A stretch of 43,399 nt of DNA, taken from positions 1 through 43,399 of the forward strand of contig CAYMQB010000018.1 in NCBI GenBank assembly GCA_964392665.1, written 5' to 3'. Every line of letters begins with the position of its first letter. The stretch's first letter is position 1. The position numbers and the translations under genes are program-made. Below the pieces are notes generated by a model that was not told the origin of the DNA, did no database searches, and was given only the letters and a program-made list of their open reading frames with translations. This document shows positions 32,764 to 42,006 of the stretch, piece by piece. This DNA is from CAYMQB01 sp964392665. GTDB taxonomy: Bacteria; Hydrothermota; E44-bin80.

Positions 32764-34149
32764 TTAAATACCAAAAACGGACAGTATGTGTGAAGCGAGT
32801 GGGACAGCCTTTTCTTTAGGTAAGCAGTACTTCATCTCAAGAAATTCACTTCTCTTCTTCTCAACTTCATCCTTAACATGCTTATCTTTTACGATTACAT
32901 CTGCAATAAAATCGGATAACATCTCGAAATCTTTCTCTTTCATACCAAACCTGGTCATCTCCTGAACTCCCATTCTTATACCGCTTGCATCCAGAAATGT
33001 TTCATCGTCCGGCAGCGCCTGATAGTTAGTTATTATATTATTGTCCTCCAGTCTCTTTGCAATTTTCTGTCCGTTTCCGAATTTTCTTATCCTGATAATA
33101 ACCTGATGGGTTTCCGTAAAACCATCGGATTCATCACCTTCGACATCGACATTCCTGCTTTTCAATGCTTTGGCAAATGCTCTTGCATTATTTCTAACCT
33201 GGTCCTGATACTCTTTTTTGAAATTGTTCATCTCGTAACTCGCCATAAGAAGGCTTAACAAAGTTCCAAGGTGATGATTACTTGTCGAACCCGGAAAAGC
33301 TCTACCTTTGATATCCAACCACAGCTTCCTCAAAACTGTTCCTTTATCCATATTACTCGCTATTATCCCTCGTTGAGGTCCAAAAAATGTCTTATGCGTA
33401 CTTCCGGTCACAATATCAGCGCCTTCTCCGAGAGGTTCCTGAAATGCTCCATAAAGACCTAATACATGTGCCATATCATACATTATTATAGGTCGCAAAT
33501 TCCAATCTTTGACAATGTTATAGACAAAGCTAACGGGTTCGGAATAAATAAACATACTCTTTCCAAAAACTATTAATTCTGGTCTTTCCATATCTAAAAT
33601 CTCAGCCAACTTCCCGGTATCCGCTTTATATGGATTATCCTTCAGAATTGGGAAATTTATCACCTTATCGCTGCCCGTCTCCTTGTCCTTGTCAACATAG
33701 TTAAAAAGTGCACCCATTGGTTGCGAACTCAAATGGCCCCCATGTGTGAGCAAATTATTCATCACTAATCCTATCCTTCGCTGTGCTTTACCCTTCGTTG
33801 GTCTGTTTATGAATTTCACTATACCTTTGAATACAATTTCATTTGCCATCTGTCCGCTAATAGGACGGGGTTCTATCTGGGTGCAATTGAAGTATTTTTT
33901 CAACTCCTCTTTCACCTTATCTTCGATGTCTTTAATAAAATCAATTCCCTGATAGAAATATACTTCCTCGCCTTTCATTGTTCTGTGTTCCGCATATCGA
34001 CCGGCAGCATCGGATATTTCACACATTTTTACCAAAAGACTTGGCGTCGATTCTGATGGGATAAGATTAAAACACCTTTTCTGTCTCCATTCGGTATTTT
34101 TATCCACTTTCCGCATAAGTTCCATAACTCTTTCAGTAAAACTACTCAT
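32764..34149 (-). CDS. Serine hydroxymethyltransferase-like PLP enzyme (divergent)
   Basis: The 461-residue fold-type I aminotransferase-like protein has FNLIPSESTPSLLV, where canonical SHMT reads L-I-A-S-E-N. RYAEHRTMKGEEVYFYQG, YDMAHVLGLYG and the PLP-Lys motif TGSTHKTFFGPQRG follow. It is about 40 residues longer than standard GlyA and differs at several conserved blocks. Serine/glycine C1 exchange is the best guess; an aldolase of related specificity is possible. GGGAGGTAAA precedes the ATG. It is last in the minus-strand series lamin-tail, TldD, TldE, SHMT. Confidence 0.8.
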   Translation of the reverse strand: MSSFTERVMELMRKVDKNTEWRQKRCFNLIPSESTPSLLVKMCEISDAAGRYAEHRTMKGEEVYFYQGIDFIKDIEDKVKEELKKYFNCTQIEPRPISGQMANEIVFKGIVKFINRPTKGKAQRRIGLVMNNLLTHGGHLSSQPMGALFNYVDKDKETGSDKVINFPILKDNPYKADTGKLAEILDMERPELIVFGKSMFIYSEPVSFVYNIVKDWNLRPIIMYDMAHVLGLYGAFQEPLGEGADIVTGSTHKTFFGPQRGIIASNMDKGTVLRKLWLDIKGRAFPGSTSNHHLGTLLSLLMASYEMNNFKKEYQDQVRNNARAFAKALKSRNVDVEGDESDGFTETHQVIIRIRKFGNGQKIAKRLEDNNIITNYQALPDDETFLDASGIRMGVQEMTRFGMKEKDFEMLSDFIADVIVKDKHVKDEVEKKRSEFLEMKYCLPKEKAVPLASHILSVFGI

Positions 34150-34220
34150 TTTACCTCCCGCACTAAAATTCTTCCTTTTCTTAATTCCGCCTGTAAGCTA
34201 CCATCTAATAATTATTTCCC

Positions 34221-35513
34221 TTAACTCACAACATTCACTGATTTCAGATAGAAAGCAGGTGTATAATAATAGCCAACGTTAGGAACCTTTTTTCCTATAC
34301 CCACTAAATTCCTCATCATATCATAAACGTTCCCTGCTATCATAGTATTCTTAACCCTACCCAAAATCCTTCCATTTTTAATAGCAAAACCTAAAGAAAC
34401 ATTACACGAAAAATCACCTGATAGAAGATTCGACTGTCCACCACCAAGCACATGATGTACTATTATGCCGTCCTTTATATCCTTTATCATATCGGGAACA
34501 GACCAAACACCTGGAGAGACAACAATATTCGAAACCCCGGGGACAGGAAGTGAATTATATCCACGAATTGCACTTCCCGTGCTTTTTTTCCCCAATAGAC
34601 CAGCAGTTTGAAGATCAAACAAGAAATTCTTTAAGACCCCATTCTTGAATAGTGCAATCCTCTTCGAGCTAACGCCTTCAGTATCAAAAGGACGCGTCTC
34701 TACACCTTTTTCAAGCAGCGCATCATCATAGATTGTAATTCTATTATCAATTATTCTCTTGTTCAATTTATCTTTAAGAGGAGATGAACCCTTCTGCAAA
34801 TTTTTACCATTTGTGCCAAGCGTTAAACTTCTCAGAATTATTGGCATAACGGAAGGCATAAATATGACATTTTTCTGTCCGCTCTCAAGCTTCACTTCCT
34901 CATTTGCAAGTCCAGCGTTCTTTAGCAGCTCACTGATATCTTTCTGGGTTATGAAACGACTATCAGGAGAACTTTTAACTTTGTATATCCACGTGAACGA
35001 ACCGTTGATTATCTTGAAAATCTGAACATATACGGTGACATTGGTTTTTGAGTATGTTATATCAAGTCCTTCGGTGTTTGCAATTCTAAGTGTTTTTTCC
35101 AAGCGTGAATATGTAATGTCCACTTTGGATTCTGGTTCTTCCTTTCTTATTTGTGTTATAATGGAATTACAGTCATGTTTTATTCTATTCGTTTCAACTT
35201 TGTTTACCGAATCAAAAAATGTCCGAACAGGTTTAACCTTTAAACTGGTAGGTAGAGTAAACCTGGCTCTTTCACCAAATCTTGAAGCATCTATACTTGC
35301 ATCGAGTGCGACCTCGGCATCTGCTATCTTTGTTGTGCTTGCAAATCCGAGTTTTCCTTGCTTTATTATCCGTATACCCATACCTTCAAATTGCTTTTTT
35401 TCTGCATTGTAAAACTTGTTCGACTTGAATATGACTGGAAATTCTCTTCCCTTTGTTAAATATATTTCTGCTTTCAAACCTTTTCTTTTAGCCTTATCGA
35501 ATATCTTAAACAC
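34221..35513 (-). CDS. pmbA: TldE/PmbA metalloprotease subunit
   Basis: The 430-residue protein has the TldD/PmbA fold without the zinc motif. Typical blocks are GMGIRIIKQGKLGFAST, DNRITIYDD, GVSSKRIALFKNGVL, SAIRGYNSLPVPGVSNIVV and the GGGQSNLLSGDFSCNVSLGF region. It forms a heterodimer with TldD that degrades unfolded peptides and processes peptide precursors such as microcin B17. It starts at GTG 35513 after GCGAGGAAATA, 17 bases after tldD. Confidence 0.92.
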   Translation of the reverse strand: MFKIFDKAKRKGLKAEIYLTKGREFPVIFKSNKFYNAEKKQFEGMGIRIIKQGKLGFASTTKIADAEVALDASIDASRFGERARFTLPTSLKVKPVRTFFDSVNKVETNRIKHDCNSIITQIRKEEPESKVDITYSRLEKTLRIANTEGLDITYSKTNVTVYVQIFKIINGSFTWIYKVKSSPDSRFITQKDISELLKNAGLANEEVKLESGQKNVIFMPSVMPIILRSLTLGTNGKNLQKGSSPLKDKLNKRIIDNRITIYDDALLEKGVETRPFDTEGVSSKRIALFKNGVLKNFLFDLQTAGLLGKKSTGSAIRGYNSLPVPGVSNIVVSPGVWSVPDMIKDIKDGIIVHHVLGGGQSNLLSGDFSCNVSLGFAIKNGRILGRVKNTMIAGNVYDMMRNLVGIGKKVPNVGYYYTPAFYLKSVNVVS

Positions 35514-35530
35514 TATTTCCTCGCTTTCAC

Positions 35531-36901
35531 TTATCCTTTCTTTCCACCGACTACAACGTTCCTAATCCTTATGTGTGGTCCTCCATCGGATACTGGAAGT
35601 GGAAACTGCCCATCTTTTCCACACCCACCGAGCCCTCCATGCATTTTTAATTCGCTTCCAATACCATCGATGTTTTTTAGTGTTTCGAAAACATTACCCG
35701 TTAGTATAACATCTCTCACCATTGACACTATCTTGCCATTTTTTATCATATATGCCTTTCCGGAAGAAAACGTAAACATTTCCAACTCTGTCTGACCCCC
35801 AAGTGCGCTAACAGCATATATCCCATTATCAACATCACGTATCAAATCATCGAAACTCATATTTCCCCTTTTTATGTACGTATTCGTCATTCTAACAATT
35901 GGCGGAAATCTATAATTTATTGCTCTCGCATTACCTGTAGGTCTCTCGTGCAAGCGAAAAGCGGATTCCCTGCTATGTAATCTGCCAACGAGCTTACCGT
36001 CCTTTATGAGATAGTTTTTTTGCGAAGGGACCCCTTCATCGTCATATTTATACGAGCCTCTCATTCCCTTCATAGTACCATCGTCAATAACAGTAAGACT
36101 CTTCCTTCCAAATTTTCTTCCGAGTTTCATTATCTTTTGCATATTTTTGTTCTTGGAAATAAAATCCGCTTCACTCAAATGTCCAAATGCCTCATGGGCA
36201 AAAACACCCGTAAGAAGTGGGTCAGCAATTATGGTGTATACGCCCGCTTTAACCTTTTTGGCTTTTAGAAGGTCAACTGCGTCCTTCTTAACTTCTTCCA
36301 CTGCCTCTTCATGTCCATAAACAATATTAAAACCGCTCGTATCCCCAAATGACTTACTTATCATTTGAATATTCGCTCCATCCTTGGCAATAGCGGTAAA
36401 ACCAATACCGCAGTACACGTGTTCTTCCACAATATCTGAACCTTCTGAGTTAATATAAAATCTCCGCTGAAAAACATCCTCATAGAGCACCCGTGAACTC
36501 TGGACTTTCTTGGCTTTCAGTATCTGCGAGTTATATGCCTTCACTACTCTTACCTTCTCGTCGATGGATACGTCTCTTGGATTATCTTTTATCTTCAGAT
36601 TAATTTCATCAACATATGGTTTCGTTCTTGCCAGTTTACCCTTATTGCCTTTACCTCCAAGTCTCGCCTGTTTTGCTGCAAAATCTATGTTAGATTTCAA
36701 TTCATCGGAACTATTAAATGAAGCAAGTGACCACACACCATTCGAGAACGCTCTTACATTACCTCCGATATCAACATATTGATTTAGTAATTCAAGTTCT
36801 TTTCCCACGTATCGAATCAAAACTCCCTGTCTTTCCTCAAGATGAACTTCTATGAAAGGAATACGAACTTTCGATAACATTTTTCTTATCTTCTCTCTCA
36901 T
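35531..36901 (-). CDS. tldD: TldD metalloprotease subunit
   Basis: The protein of about 456 residues has the zinc site H-E-x3-H in VFAHEAFGHLSEADF and the C-terminal MVRDVILTGNVFETLKNIDG, plus a final Cys-Gly loop (HGGLGGCGKDGQFPLPVSDG). With TldE it forms a peptidase acting on extended peptides inside the cell. Start: ATG 36901, eight bases after GAGGAGG; an in-frame start at 36919 lies inside the previous gene. It begins one base after the lamin-tail gene's stop. Confidence 0.93.
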   Translation of the reverse strand: MREKIRKMLSKVRIPFIEVHLEERQGVLIRYVGKELELLNQYVDIGGNVRAFSNGVWSLASFNSSDELKSNIDFAAKQARLGGKGNKGKLARTKPYVDEINLKIKDNPRDVSIDEKVRVVKAYNSQILKAKKVQSSRVLYEDVFQRRFYINSEGSDIVEEHVYCGIGFTAIAKDGANIQMISKSFGDTSGFNIVYGHEEAVEEVKKDAVDLLKAKKVKAGVYTIIADPLLTGVFAHEAFGHLSEADFISKNKNMQKIMKLGRKFGRKSLTVIDDGTMKGMRGSYKYDDEGVPSQKNYLIKDGKLVGRLHSRESAFRLHERPTGNARAINYRFPPIVRMTNTYIKRGNMSFDDLIRDVDNGIYAVSALGGQTELEMFTFSSGKAYMIKNGKIVSMVRDVILTGNVFETLKNIDGIGSELKMHGGLGGCGKDGQFPLPVSDGGPHIRIRNVVVGGKKG

Positions 36902-36902
36902 C

Positions 36903-38699
36903 CTATTTCCTCCTCGCAATCACGACAGCCGCTTTTTTTACAACTTTTCTATCCGATAACTTATCAACCGCTTCAAGAAAAACTACATATAGTCCTACAG
37001 GTAATTTCTTTTGAATTTCGTCTTTGCCATCCCAGATAAATTCTCCATTTCTGCCTGAATCCTGTTCTTTTAAAAGACAACATTTCCTTACCCCACTCCT
37101 TGTGTATACAGACAAATTTACCTTTGCCTGATTAAACGGTAACTCGTAAGAAACCACTATTCGCTCTTCGTATCCATCTCCGTCCGGTGAAAAAGGATTC
37201 GGACTTAAACTCAGCACGGTTGAGAAAGATGTAGAAGTAGCGAATATACTATTTCTCGTTCCAGGTGAACCCCCCTTATAATCGCATGAACTACCCCAAT
37301 TCCACGCAAATCTGCTCTCAGCATCAGGATTAATTCTTTCTATTGAAATACCTGATTCATAACTATCTCTATAGTAAACCGCATCATAACAAAACAAGCA
37401 ACCATTCATGAGAGTAAGTGTATCACTATCGTTTTTTAAAGTCAACCATTTTTCACTTTCTATTATTTTAGACGGAACATTTCCCCATTTGGTTTCGAAT
37501 ATCGTTTTATCATCCACAAAAATCACATACTCGTTTGCTTTAAGCACGAAATGTTTATTGGTTATACCTGTTTTTTTACCGAATCCTACACCCATTTCCC
37601 ATCCGCACAAATCGATCGGATGAGATGAGCGGTTGTATAATTCAATCCATTCACCACCTGCATCAGGATTGCACATTATCTCATTAATAACTACATCACC
37701 AATCGGGTTTCCTACCTTCAGCATCCTGAAATTTTCTGCTTTCTCGGATTCTTTGAGTTTAGCACCAATACGCTTGTTTCCGGACGATACAGGCATCCAT
37801 TCAACATCAATCCCCAATGTTCCTCCAAATGGAGCAATGGGCTCAACCTCGAAAACCGCTTTAATCAACTCGTTCGTTGACATTGCCGAATCCCAATCGT
37901 CATCGGAAAAAAAATCAATATTCACATTTTCTATTGTATCTTCACTTTGATTTTGAAGAAGTAAACTCACAGTAACAAGCTCGTTCTTGTTAATTTTTCC
38001 AGGATAAATATTGAATCCATAATCAGGGAAAACAATATCGGAAGCTGAGTAACAACTGTTCGCACCACCCGGAGTTGAACCAGATGAATCTTCGCAGGAT
38101 GCCCAATAAAGTTCATTATCCGGATAATAGAGAGAAACACGTTCTGAGGATATCCCATCCCCGGGGTCATACGGGATAGAATCGTTCTCATTCATGGGCG
38201 TCCCGTAACTGGAAACAGTATCAAGAGATGAATTAAGAAGAATAACCGGGTCCTTAGTTGAAAGTCCATCTCCAATCGTGGTATTTCCTACTGTTACAAC
38301 AAGAGTGTTTTCCGGAAAATCATAAGGCATTATGTAATTCCCATTTCCCGCATCGGTATATTCAGGGTCAAGTATTACGGCGTATCCTCCGGGCAAAAGA
38401 AGGGTCGTTCCGAAGATGACATCAGGGTCATTAATCAAAGCATCCGTCCATACAATAATATCATCGACTGCATCGAGATCACTAACCTGGAACAATGAAA
38501 GATCTATAGTATCCTTCGAAATATTCACAATTTCGACAAATTCATTCCTGTCCCCGGGACTTCCAACGCCCGAATCTGAACCCTTGACATTACTCATCAC
38601 TTCGTTAATGACAATATCAGATGCGCATATTTGCGAAAACACACCAGACACAAACAACACCATTAGAATCCTGCAAGAATTTTTCAACAATATTCTCAT
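36903..38699 (-). CDS. Secreted lamin-tail-domain protein with FlgD/sorting-type C-terminus
   Basis: The protein of about 598 residues starts with a signal peptide (MRILLKNSCRILMVLFVSGV). It has two lamin-tail domains (IVINEVMSN near 30; VVINEIMCNPDAGGEWIELY near 340) with a CARDB-like beta domain between (about 225-330). A C-terminal FlgD-type Ig domain follows (LSLSPNPFSPDGDGYEER ... FIWDGKDEIQKKLPVGLY). This end is common in exported proteins of FCB-type phyla and may direct sorting to the surface. An ATG at 38714 is rejected because it lies in a CGTCATTGCGAG repeat. The gene precedes tldD by one base, an odd pairing with a cytoplasmic protease. Confidence 0.82.
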   Translation of the reverse strand: MRILLKNSCRILMVLFVSGVFSQICASDIVINEVMSNVKGSDSGVGSPGDRNEFVEIVNISKDTIDLSLFQVSDLDAVDDIIVWTDALINDPDVIFGTTLLLPGGYAVILDPEYTDAGNGNYIMPYDFPENTLVVTVGNTTIGDGLSTKDPVILLNSSLDTVSSYGTPMNENDSIPYDPGDGISSERVSLYYPDNELYWASCEDSSGSTPGGANSCYSASDIVFPDYGFNIYPGKINKNELVTVSLLLQNQSEDTIENVNIDFFSDDDWDSAMSTNELIKAVFEVEPIAPFGGTLGIDVEWMPVSSGNKRIGAKLKESEKAENFRMLKVGNPIGDVVINEIMCNPDAGGEWIELYNRSSHPIDLCGWEMGVGFGKKTGITNKHFVLKANEYVIFVDDKTIFETKWGNVPSKIIESEKWLTLKNDSDTLTLMNGCLFCYDAVYYRDSYESGISIERINPDAESRFAWNWGSSCDYKGGSPGTRNSIFATSTSFSTVLSLSPNPFSPDGDGYEERIVVSYELPFNQAKVNLSVYTRSGVRKCCLLKEQDSGRNGEFIWDGKDEIQKKLPVGLYVVFLEAVDKLSDRKVVKKAAVVIARRK

Positions 38700-38708
38700 T
38701 TTACTGAA

Positions 38709-38754
38709 CGTCATTGCGAGTGTTCTCTCTTAATTTCTTCCGAAGCAATCTCAT
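38709..38754 (+). repeat. CGTCATTGCGAG ... CGAAGCAATCTCAT element
   Basis: This 46-bp element has conserved ends and a variable middle. It matches 23415-23460 in length and ends, with variants at 21403-21502 and 21521-21561. It abuts the start region of the lamin-tail gene. Confidence 0.7.
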
Positions 38755-38823
38755 CTCCCTTTCACCATTCTTAAAGCCACGGTTTCTGTTGCTCTACCTT
38801 GCCCTCCCCACCCTAACATCTAT

Positions 38824-38920
38824 TTCACAGGCGAAGCCGTTTAATTGACAGCGTCAGCATTAGTTTACAATGAAATGTTCGTTTACAGCCGAAGGCGTTT
38901 GCTTTACAGCTAGGTGTTCA
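38824..38920 (+). repeat. Tandem TTTACAG mini-hairpin units
   Basis: About five units of 18-24 bases begin TTYACAG or TTTACA. Two hold hairpins with a GAA loop: GGC-GAA-GCC (38830-38838) and GCC-GAA-GGC (38888-38896). Confidence 0.6.
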
Positions 38921-38973
38921 GTCTCCGTTACTCCGTTTCGCTCCTCACTCATCTCTCTTCTGCCTTTTTTCCC

Positions 38974-39002
38974 TTGACATTTCCTCACTTTTGCCTTAAA
39001 AT
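38974..39002 (+). promoter_or_regulatory. Sigma-70 promoter placed for leaderless transcription
   Basis: TTGACA and TAAAAT are 17 bases apart. Seven bases separate the -10 from the ATG at 39010, so the start point would be at or next to the A of ATG. No ribosome site exists. Confidence 0.75.
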
Positions 39003-39009
39003 ACTGTGT

Positions 39010-39255
39010 ATGAAGGATAAAGTAGTTCTTACACATTTCAGAGATGTTGCTGAAAGATTATCCTGTAGGGTTATTTTTGACAAATTCGATGGCAAAGGTG
39101 GGCACTGCATCGTCAAAGGAACCCAATACATAATCATCAACAAACGACTCCCCCGCGTTGAACAAGTCGAAGTGTTCAGCGAAGCATTAAAAAGACTTCC
39201 CATAGACACCGTTTATATCCTTCCCCGTATTAGAAAATACATCGAAACCGATTAA
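39010..39255 (+). CDS. Small uncharacterised protein (81 residues)
   Basis: The alpha/beta protein begins MKDKVVLTHFRDVAERLSCR. A Gly-rich turn follows (FDGKGGHCIVKGTQYIIINK), then LPRVEQVEVFSEALKRLPID and a C-terminal YILPRIRKYIE. I recall similar small proteins in other bacterial phyla (G-G-x-C-x-v-x-G-x-x-x-i-I-N-K-r-l-P), but none with known function. It has a two-Cys content (Cys19, Cys33) and no membrane segment. A promoter lies directly upstream and translation appears leaderless. It stands alone between repeat regions. Confidence 0.8.
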   Translation: MKDKVVLTHFRDVAERLSCRVIFDKFDGKGGHCIVKGTQYIIINKRLPRVEQVEVFSEALKRLPIDTVYILPRIRKYIETD

Positions 39256-39586
39256 TTTCCATTTTCCTACTTTCAGTACAAATTTCACCACAGAGACACT
39301 GAGACACAGAGAAAACATTTTTTAGGTTTTCAACCAATTAAACTAATTAAACCAATACAACCGTAGGTTAAGGTTAACGTTGAGTATGAATACACGATTT
39401 TTCTCCTTTGTTAGAGCCAAAGGCATTTGTTTCACAGGCGAAGCCGCGTGCCCCGTATGCCACATAAAATAAGTTCTTACGTTATGTCGCAGTGGTCATA
39501 TGGGGTTCGTTTTACAGCCCGAAGGGCGTTTAATTCACAGTGAAGCGTTTTATTCACAGCACGAAGTGCGTTTATTTTAGTCCGTT
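39256..39586. repeat. Intergenic repeat cluster
   Basis: No gene seen. CACAGAGACACTGAGACAC (about 39285) resembles strings at 545 and 40980. 39366-39404 is an inverted copy of 25921-25953. GCC-AAA-GGC (39416), GGC-GAA-GCC (39437), GCCC-GAA-GGGC (39517-39527) and GCAC-GAA-GTGC (39559-39569) are mini-hairpins. 39451-39505 is a 55-nt hairpin repeated at 42147-42201. Confidence 0.65.
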
Positions 39587-40969
39587 TCATTTCCCAACCG
39601 GTGGTTTGTGAATTGAATGTCCGGAAACATCATCAAATGCTTCCATTACGATTTCGGAAAGTGTTGGATGCGGATGAATTACATTTTCCAGTTCCTTCAC
39701 ATTCATCCTGAACTGACACGCCATTGTAATTTCCTGAATAAGTGTGTCGGCACCTGCTCCAAGTATCTCACCACCTAATACAATTCCTTCCTCATCGGCA
39801 ATTACCCTCACATAACCCTGTTTTTCGCCTAATGTATGTGCCCTTGAATTTCCAATATATTGATATTCACCTATTTTAATCTTTTTTCCGCTTTCCCTTG
39901 CAGTCTTCTCTGTTAAACCAACGAGTGCGGCGGGAGGATGAGAAAATATGCAACTGGGAACTGAATGATAGTCCATTTTTGCCTCGACCTCTGCAATATT
40001 CAGCGCAGCAACAATACCTTCTTTTGATGCTTTATGGGCAAGAAGCATTCCTCCCCTAACATCACCTATTGCATAGAGTCCCTGAATATTCGTCTTCATT
40101 GTCTCATCGGTTCTGATGAATCCGTTCTCCATTTCCAATCCCAATCCTTGAACATCGATACCCTCAAAACAAGCTACCCTTCCGACTGCAACAAGCATCC
40201 TATCAAACTCACATTTCTCGCCGTTTGAAAAAGTAACTCCAACCGAGTTCTCCTTTTTCTCAATTTCTTGTACTGTAGTTCCTAAGAGGATTTTTATTCC
40301 GCTCTTTTTTAACTGTGCTTCAAGTGCTTTCGACAGTTTTAGAGCCCCAACGGTTGGAAGTATGGAATCCAGCATTTCGACTATTGTAACCTCCGCTCCT
40401 AACAAATTGAAAAAAGTAGCCATTTCTATTCCAATAACACCTGCTCCAACAATAAGAAATCTTCCAGGAACTTCTTCGATATCCAGTGTTTCCCTGCTTG
40501 TCAAAATGAGCTTTCCGTCTGGTTTCAAAACCTTAACAACCTTTGGTTTTGAACCCGTTGCAATAACAATGGATTTCGCTCCAACCTTCTTGTCTCCAAT
40601 CTTAACTTCGCCGGATGAAATAACTTCGCCTTCTCCCCTCTCTACCATAACTCCGTACTTCTTCAGTAAAAACTCGACGCCTTTGACACTTCTTGAAACC
40701 ACCGTCTTCTTGCGTTTCATAATCTCATTGAGTGAATAGGATACCTTACCCGAGATTTTAACACCAAATGTCTCGAGCTTTTTGATTTCTGCGAATTTTT
40801 CCGCAGACATAATCAAAGCTTTTGTTGGAATACATCCAATATTCAAACAGGTTCCCCCCACCCATTCCTTTTCAACAAGACATACGCTCTTTCCCAGCTG
40901 CGCAGACCTTATGGCAGCAACATAACCACCCGGTCCACCTCCAATAATAACAACATCATAATCACTCAT
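39587..40969 (-). CDS. lpd: Dihydrolipoyl dehydrogenase
   Basis: The 460-residue flavoprotein has IIGGGPGGYVAAIRSAQLG and the redox disulfide in GGTCLNIGCIPTK. It also has the NAD motif IVGAGVIGIEMATFF, LYAIGDVRGG, and the catalytic His-Glu in HPHPTLSEIVMEA. It reoxidises lipoamide of 2-oxoacid dehydrogenases or the glycine cleavage system. Neither partner is in the window; the nearby SHMT would suit the glycine system, by inference only. AGAGGAG, provided by a CACAGAGGA-type repeat, precedes the ATG. Confidence 0.94.
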   Translation of the reverse strand: MSDYDVVIIGGGPGGYVAAIRSAQLGKSVCLVEKEWVGGTCLNIGCIPTKALIMSAEKFAEIKKLETFGVKISGKVSYSLNEIMKRKKTVVSRSVKGVEFLLKKYGVMVERGEGEVISSGEVKIGDKKVGAKSIVIATGSKPKVVKVLKPDGKLILTSRETLDIEEVPGRFLIVGAGVIGIEMATFFNLLGAEVTIVEMLDSILPTVGALKLSKALEAQLKKSGIKILLGTTVQEIEKKENSVGVTFSNGEKCEFDRMLVAVGRVACFEGIDVQGLGLEMENGFIRTDETMKTNIQGLYAIGDVRGGMLLAHKASKEGIVAALNIAEVEAKMDYHSVPSCIFSHPPAALVGLTEKTARESGKKIKIGEYQYIGNSRAHTLGEKQGYVRVIADEEGIVLGGEILGAGADTLIQEITMACQFRMNVKELENVIHPHPTLSEIVMEAFDDVSGHSIHKPPVGK

Positions 40970-41039
40970 ATAGTACTCCTCTGTGTCCTCTGTGGTTTTC
41001 TTTTCCTGTGGTTGCTTACATAATGCCTTCCAAACTACA

Positions 41040-41999
41040 CTACATCAATACCCTGAATTTGCTAATTTTTTTCTGAAGTCCATACCGTGAATATCCCAAT
41101 TCTATTGCGGTCTTGCTGATATTACCTTTATTTCTTAATAGCGCCTTCCTTATTTCTCTTTCCTCAAAGTCCTTCACTCTCTCTTTCAGTGTCTTATTAC
41201 TTTTCGGATATAAGAAAACCTTCTCGGGAAGGTGGAAACTATCCACCACTCCGCTGCTGCACAGTTCAACAACCTCCCTGATAACCATTTCGAGTTCTCT
41301 GATATTTCCTGGCCAGGGATACAGTTTAAGTGCATCTACTGCATCATCTGTAAAATATATTTCTTCTTTTGACCATTTGTGTGCAAAATAATCTGTAAAT
41401 TCTTCTATGTGCCCTATTCGTTCCCTTAAAGGCTTCAGTTCAATAAATGAACCACAGAGCCTGTAATAAAGGTCTTCCCTGAACCTGCCTTTTTCGACAA
41501 TGAGAGAAATGTTTCTGTGTGTTGCAGAAATAATACGCACATCGAACTTCTGAGGTTTCTCCGCACCAAGCCTCCAGCTCTCTCCCGAATCCAGGACTCT
41601 TAGCAATTTCCCCTGAACAACAAGTGGTAAATCCCCTATTTCATCAAGAAAAAGTGTTCCCTTGTGAGCAAGCCCAAACTTGCCCTGTTTACCCGTTTTG
41701 TGTGCTCCTGTAAACGCACCTGCCTCATGCCCAAACAGTTCATTTTCAAACAAATCACGCGGCACTGCCCCACAGTTAATGGATATGAAAGGTTCATTAC
41801 TTCTCTTTGATTCAGAATGAATAGCCTGTGCTAATAGCTCTTTTCCGACACCACTTTCTCCTTGAATTATGACCGGTATATCGCTTTTTGCCGTTTGATG
41901 CGCAAGGGCTTTGACCTTTCTCGGAAGACCGACTATGTCCTTGAAAAGAAATCTTGCAGTGAAATCTGTTGATTTATTCCCTGATTTCTGTTTTGCCAT
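41040..41999 (-). CDS. Sigma-54-dependent activator without receiver domain
   Basis: The 319-residue protein is an AAA+ domain with Walker A GESGVGKE, the sigma-54 contact loop GAFTGA and Walker B GTLFLDEIGD. An arginine-rich sensor (RFREDLYYRL) follows, then YPWPGNIRELE, and a Fis-type HTH (ALLRNKGNISKTAIELGYSR). There is no N-terminal receiver, GAF or PAS domain; only about 22 residues precede the AAA+ core, so control must come from elsewhere (level, or a trans-acting partner as for PspF). Its mRNA appears to start at the ATG. Sigma-54 targets in the window could not be identified. Confidence 0.9.
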   Translation of the reverse strand: MAKQKSGNKSTDFTARFLFKDIVGLPRKVKALAHQTAKSDIPVIIQGESGVGKELLAQAIHSESKRSNEPFISINCGAVPRDLFENELFGHEAGAFTGAHKTGKQGKFGLAHKGTLFLDEIGDLPLVVQGKLLRVLDSGESWRLGAEKPQKFDVRIISATHRNISLIVEKGRFREDLYYRLCGSFIELKPLRERIGHIEEFTDYFAHKWSKEEIYFTDDAVDALKLYPWPGNIRELEMVIREVVELCSSGVVDSFHLPEKVFLYPKSNKTLKERVKDFEEREIRKALLRNKGNISKTAIELGYSRYGLQKKISKFRVLM

Positions 42000-42006
42000 A
42001 GACTGG

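Noticed and set aside
38700..38714. Upstream ATG of the lamin-tail gene
   Set aside because: It falls within the CGTCATTGCGAG repeat and would place charged residues before the signal peptide.
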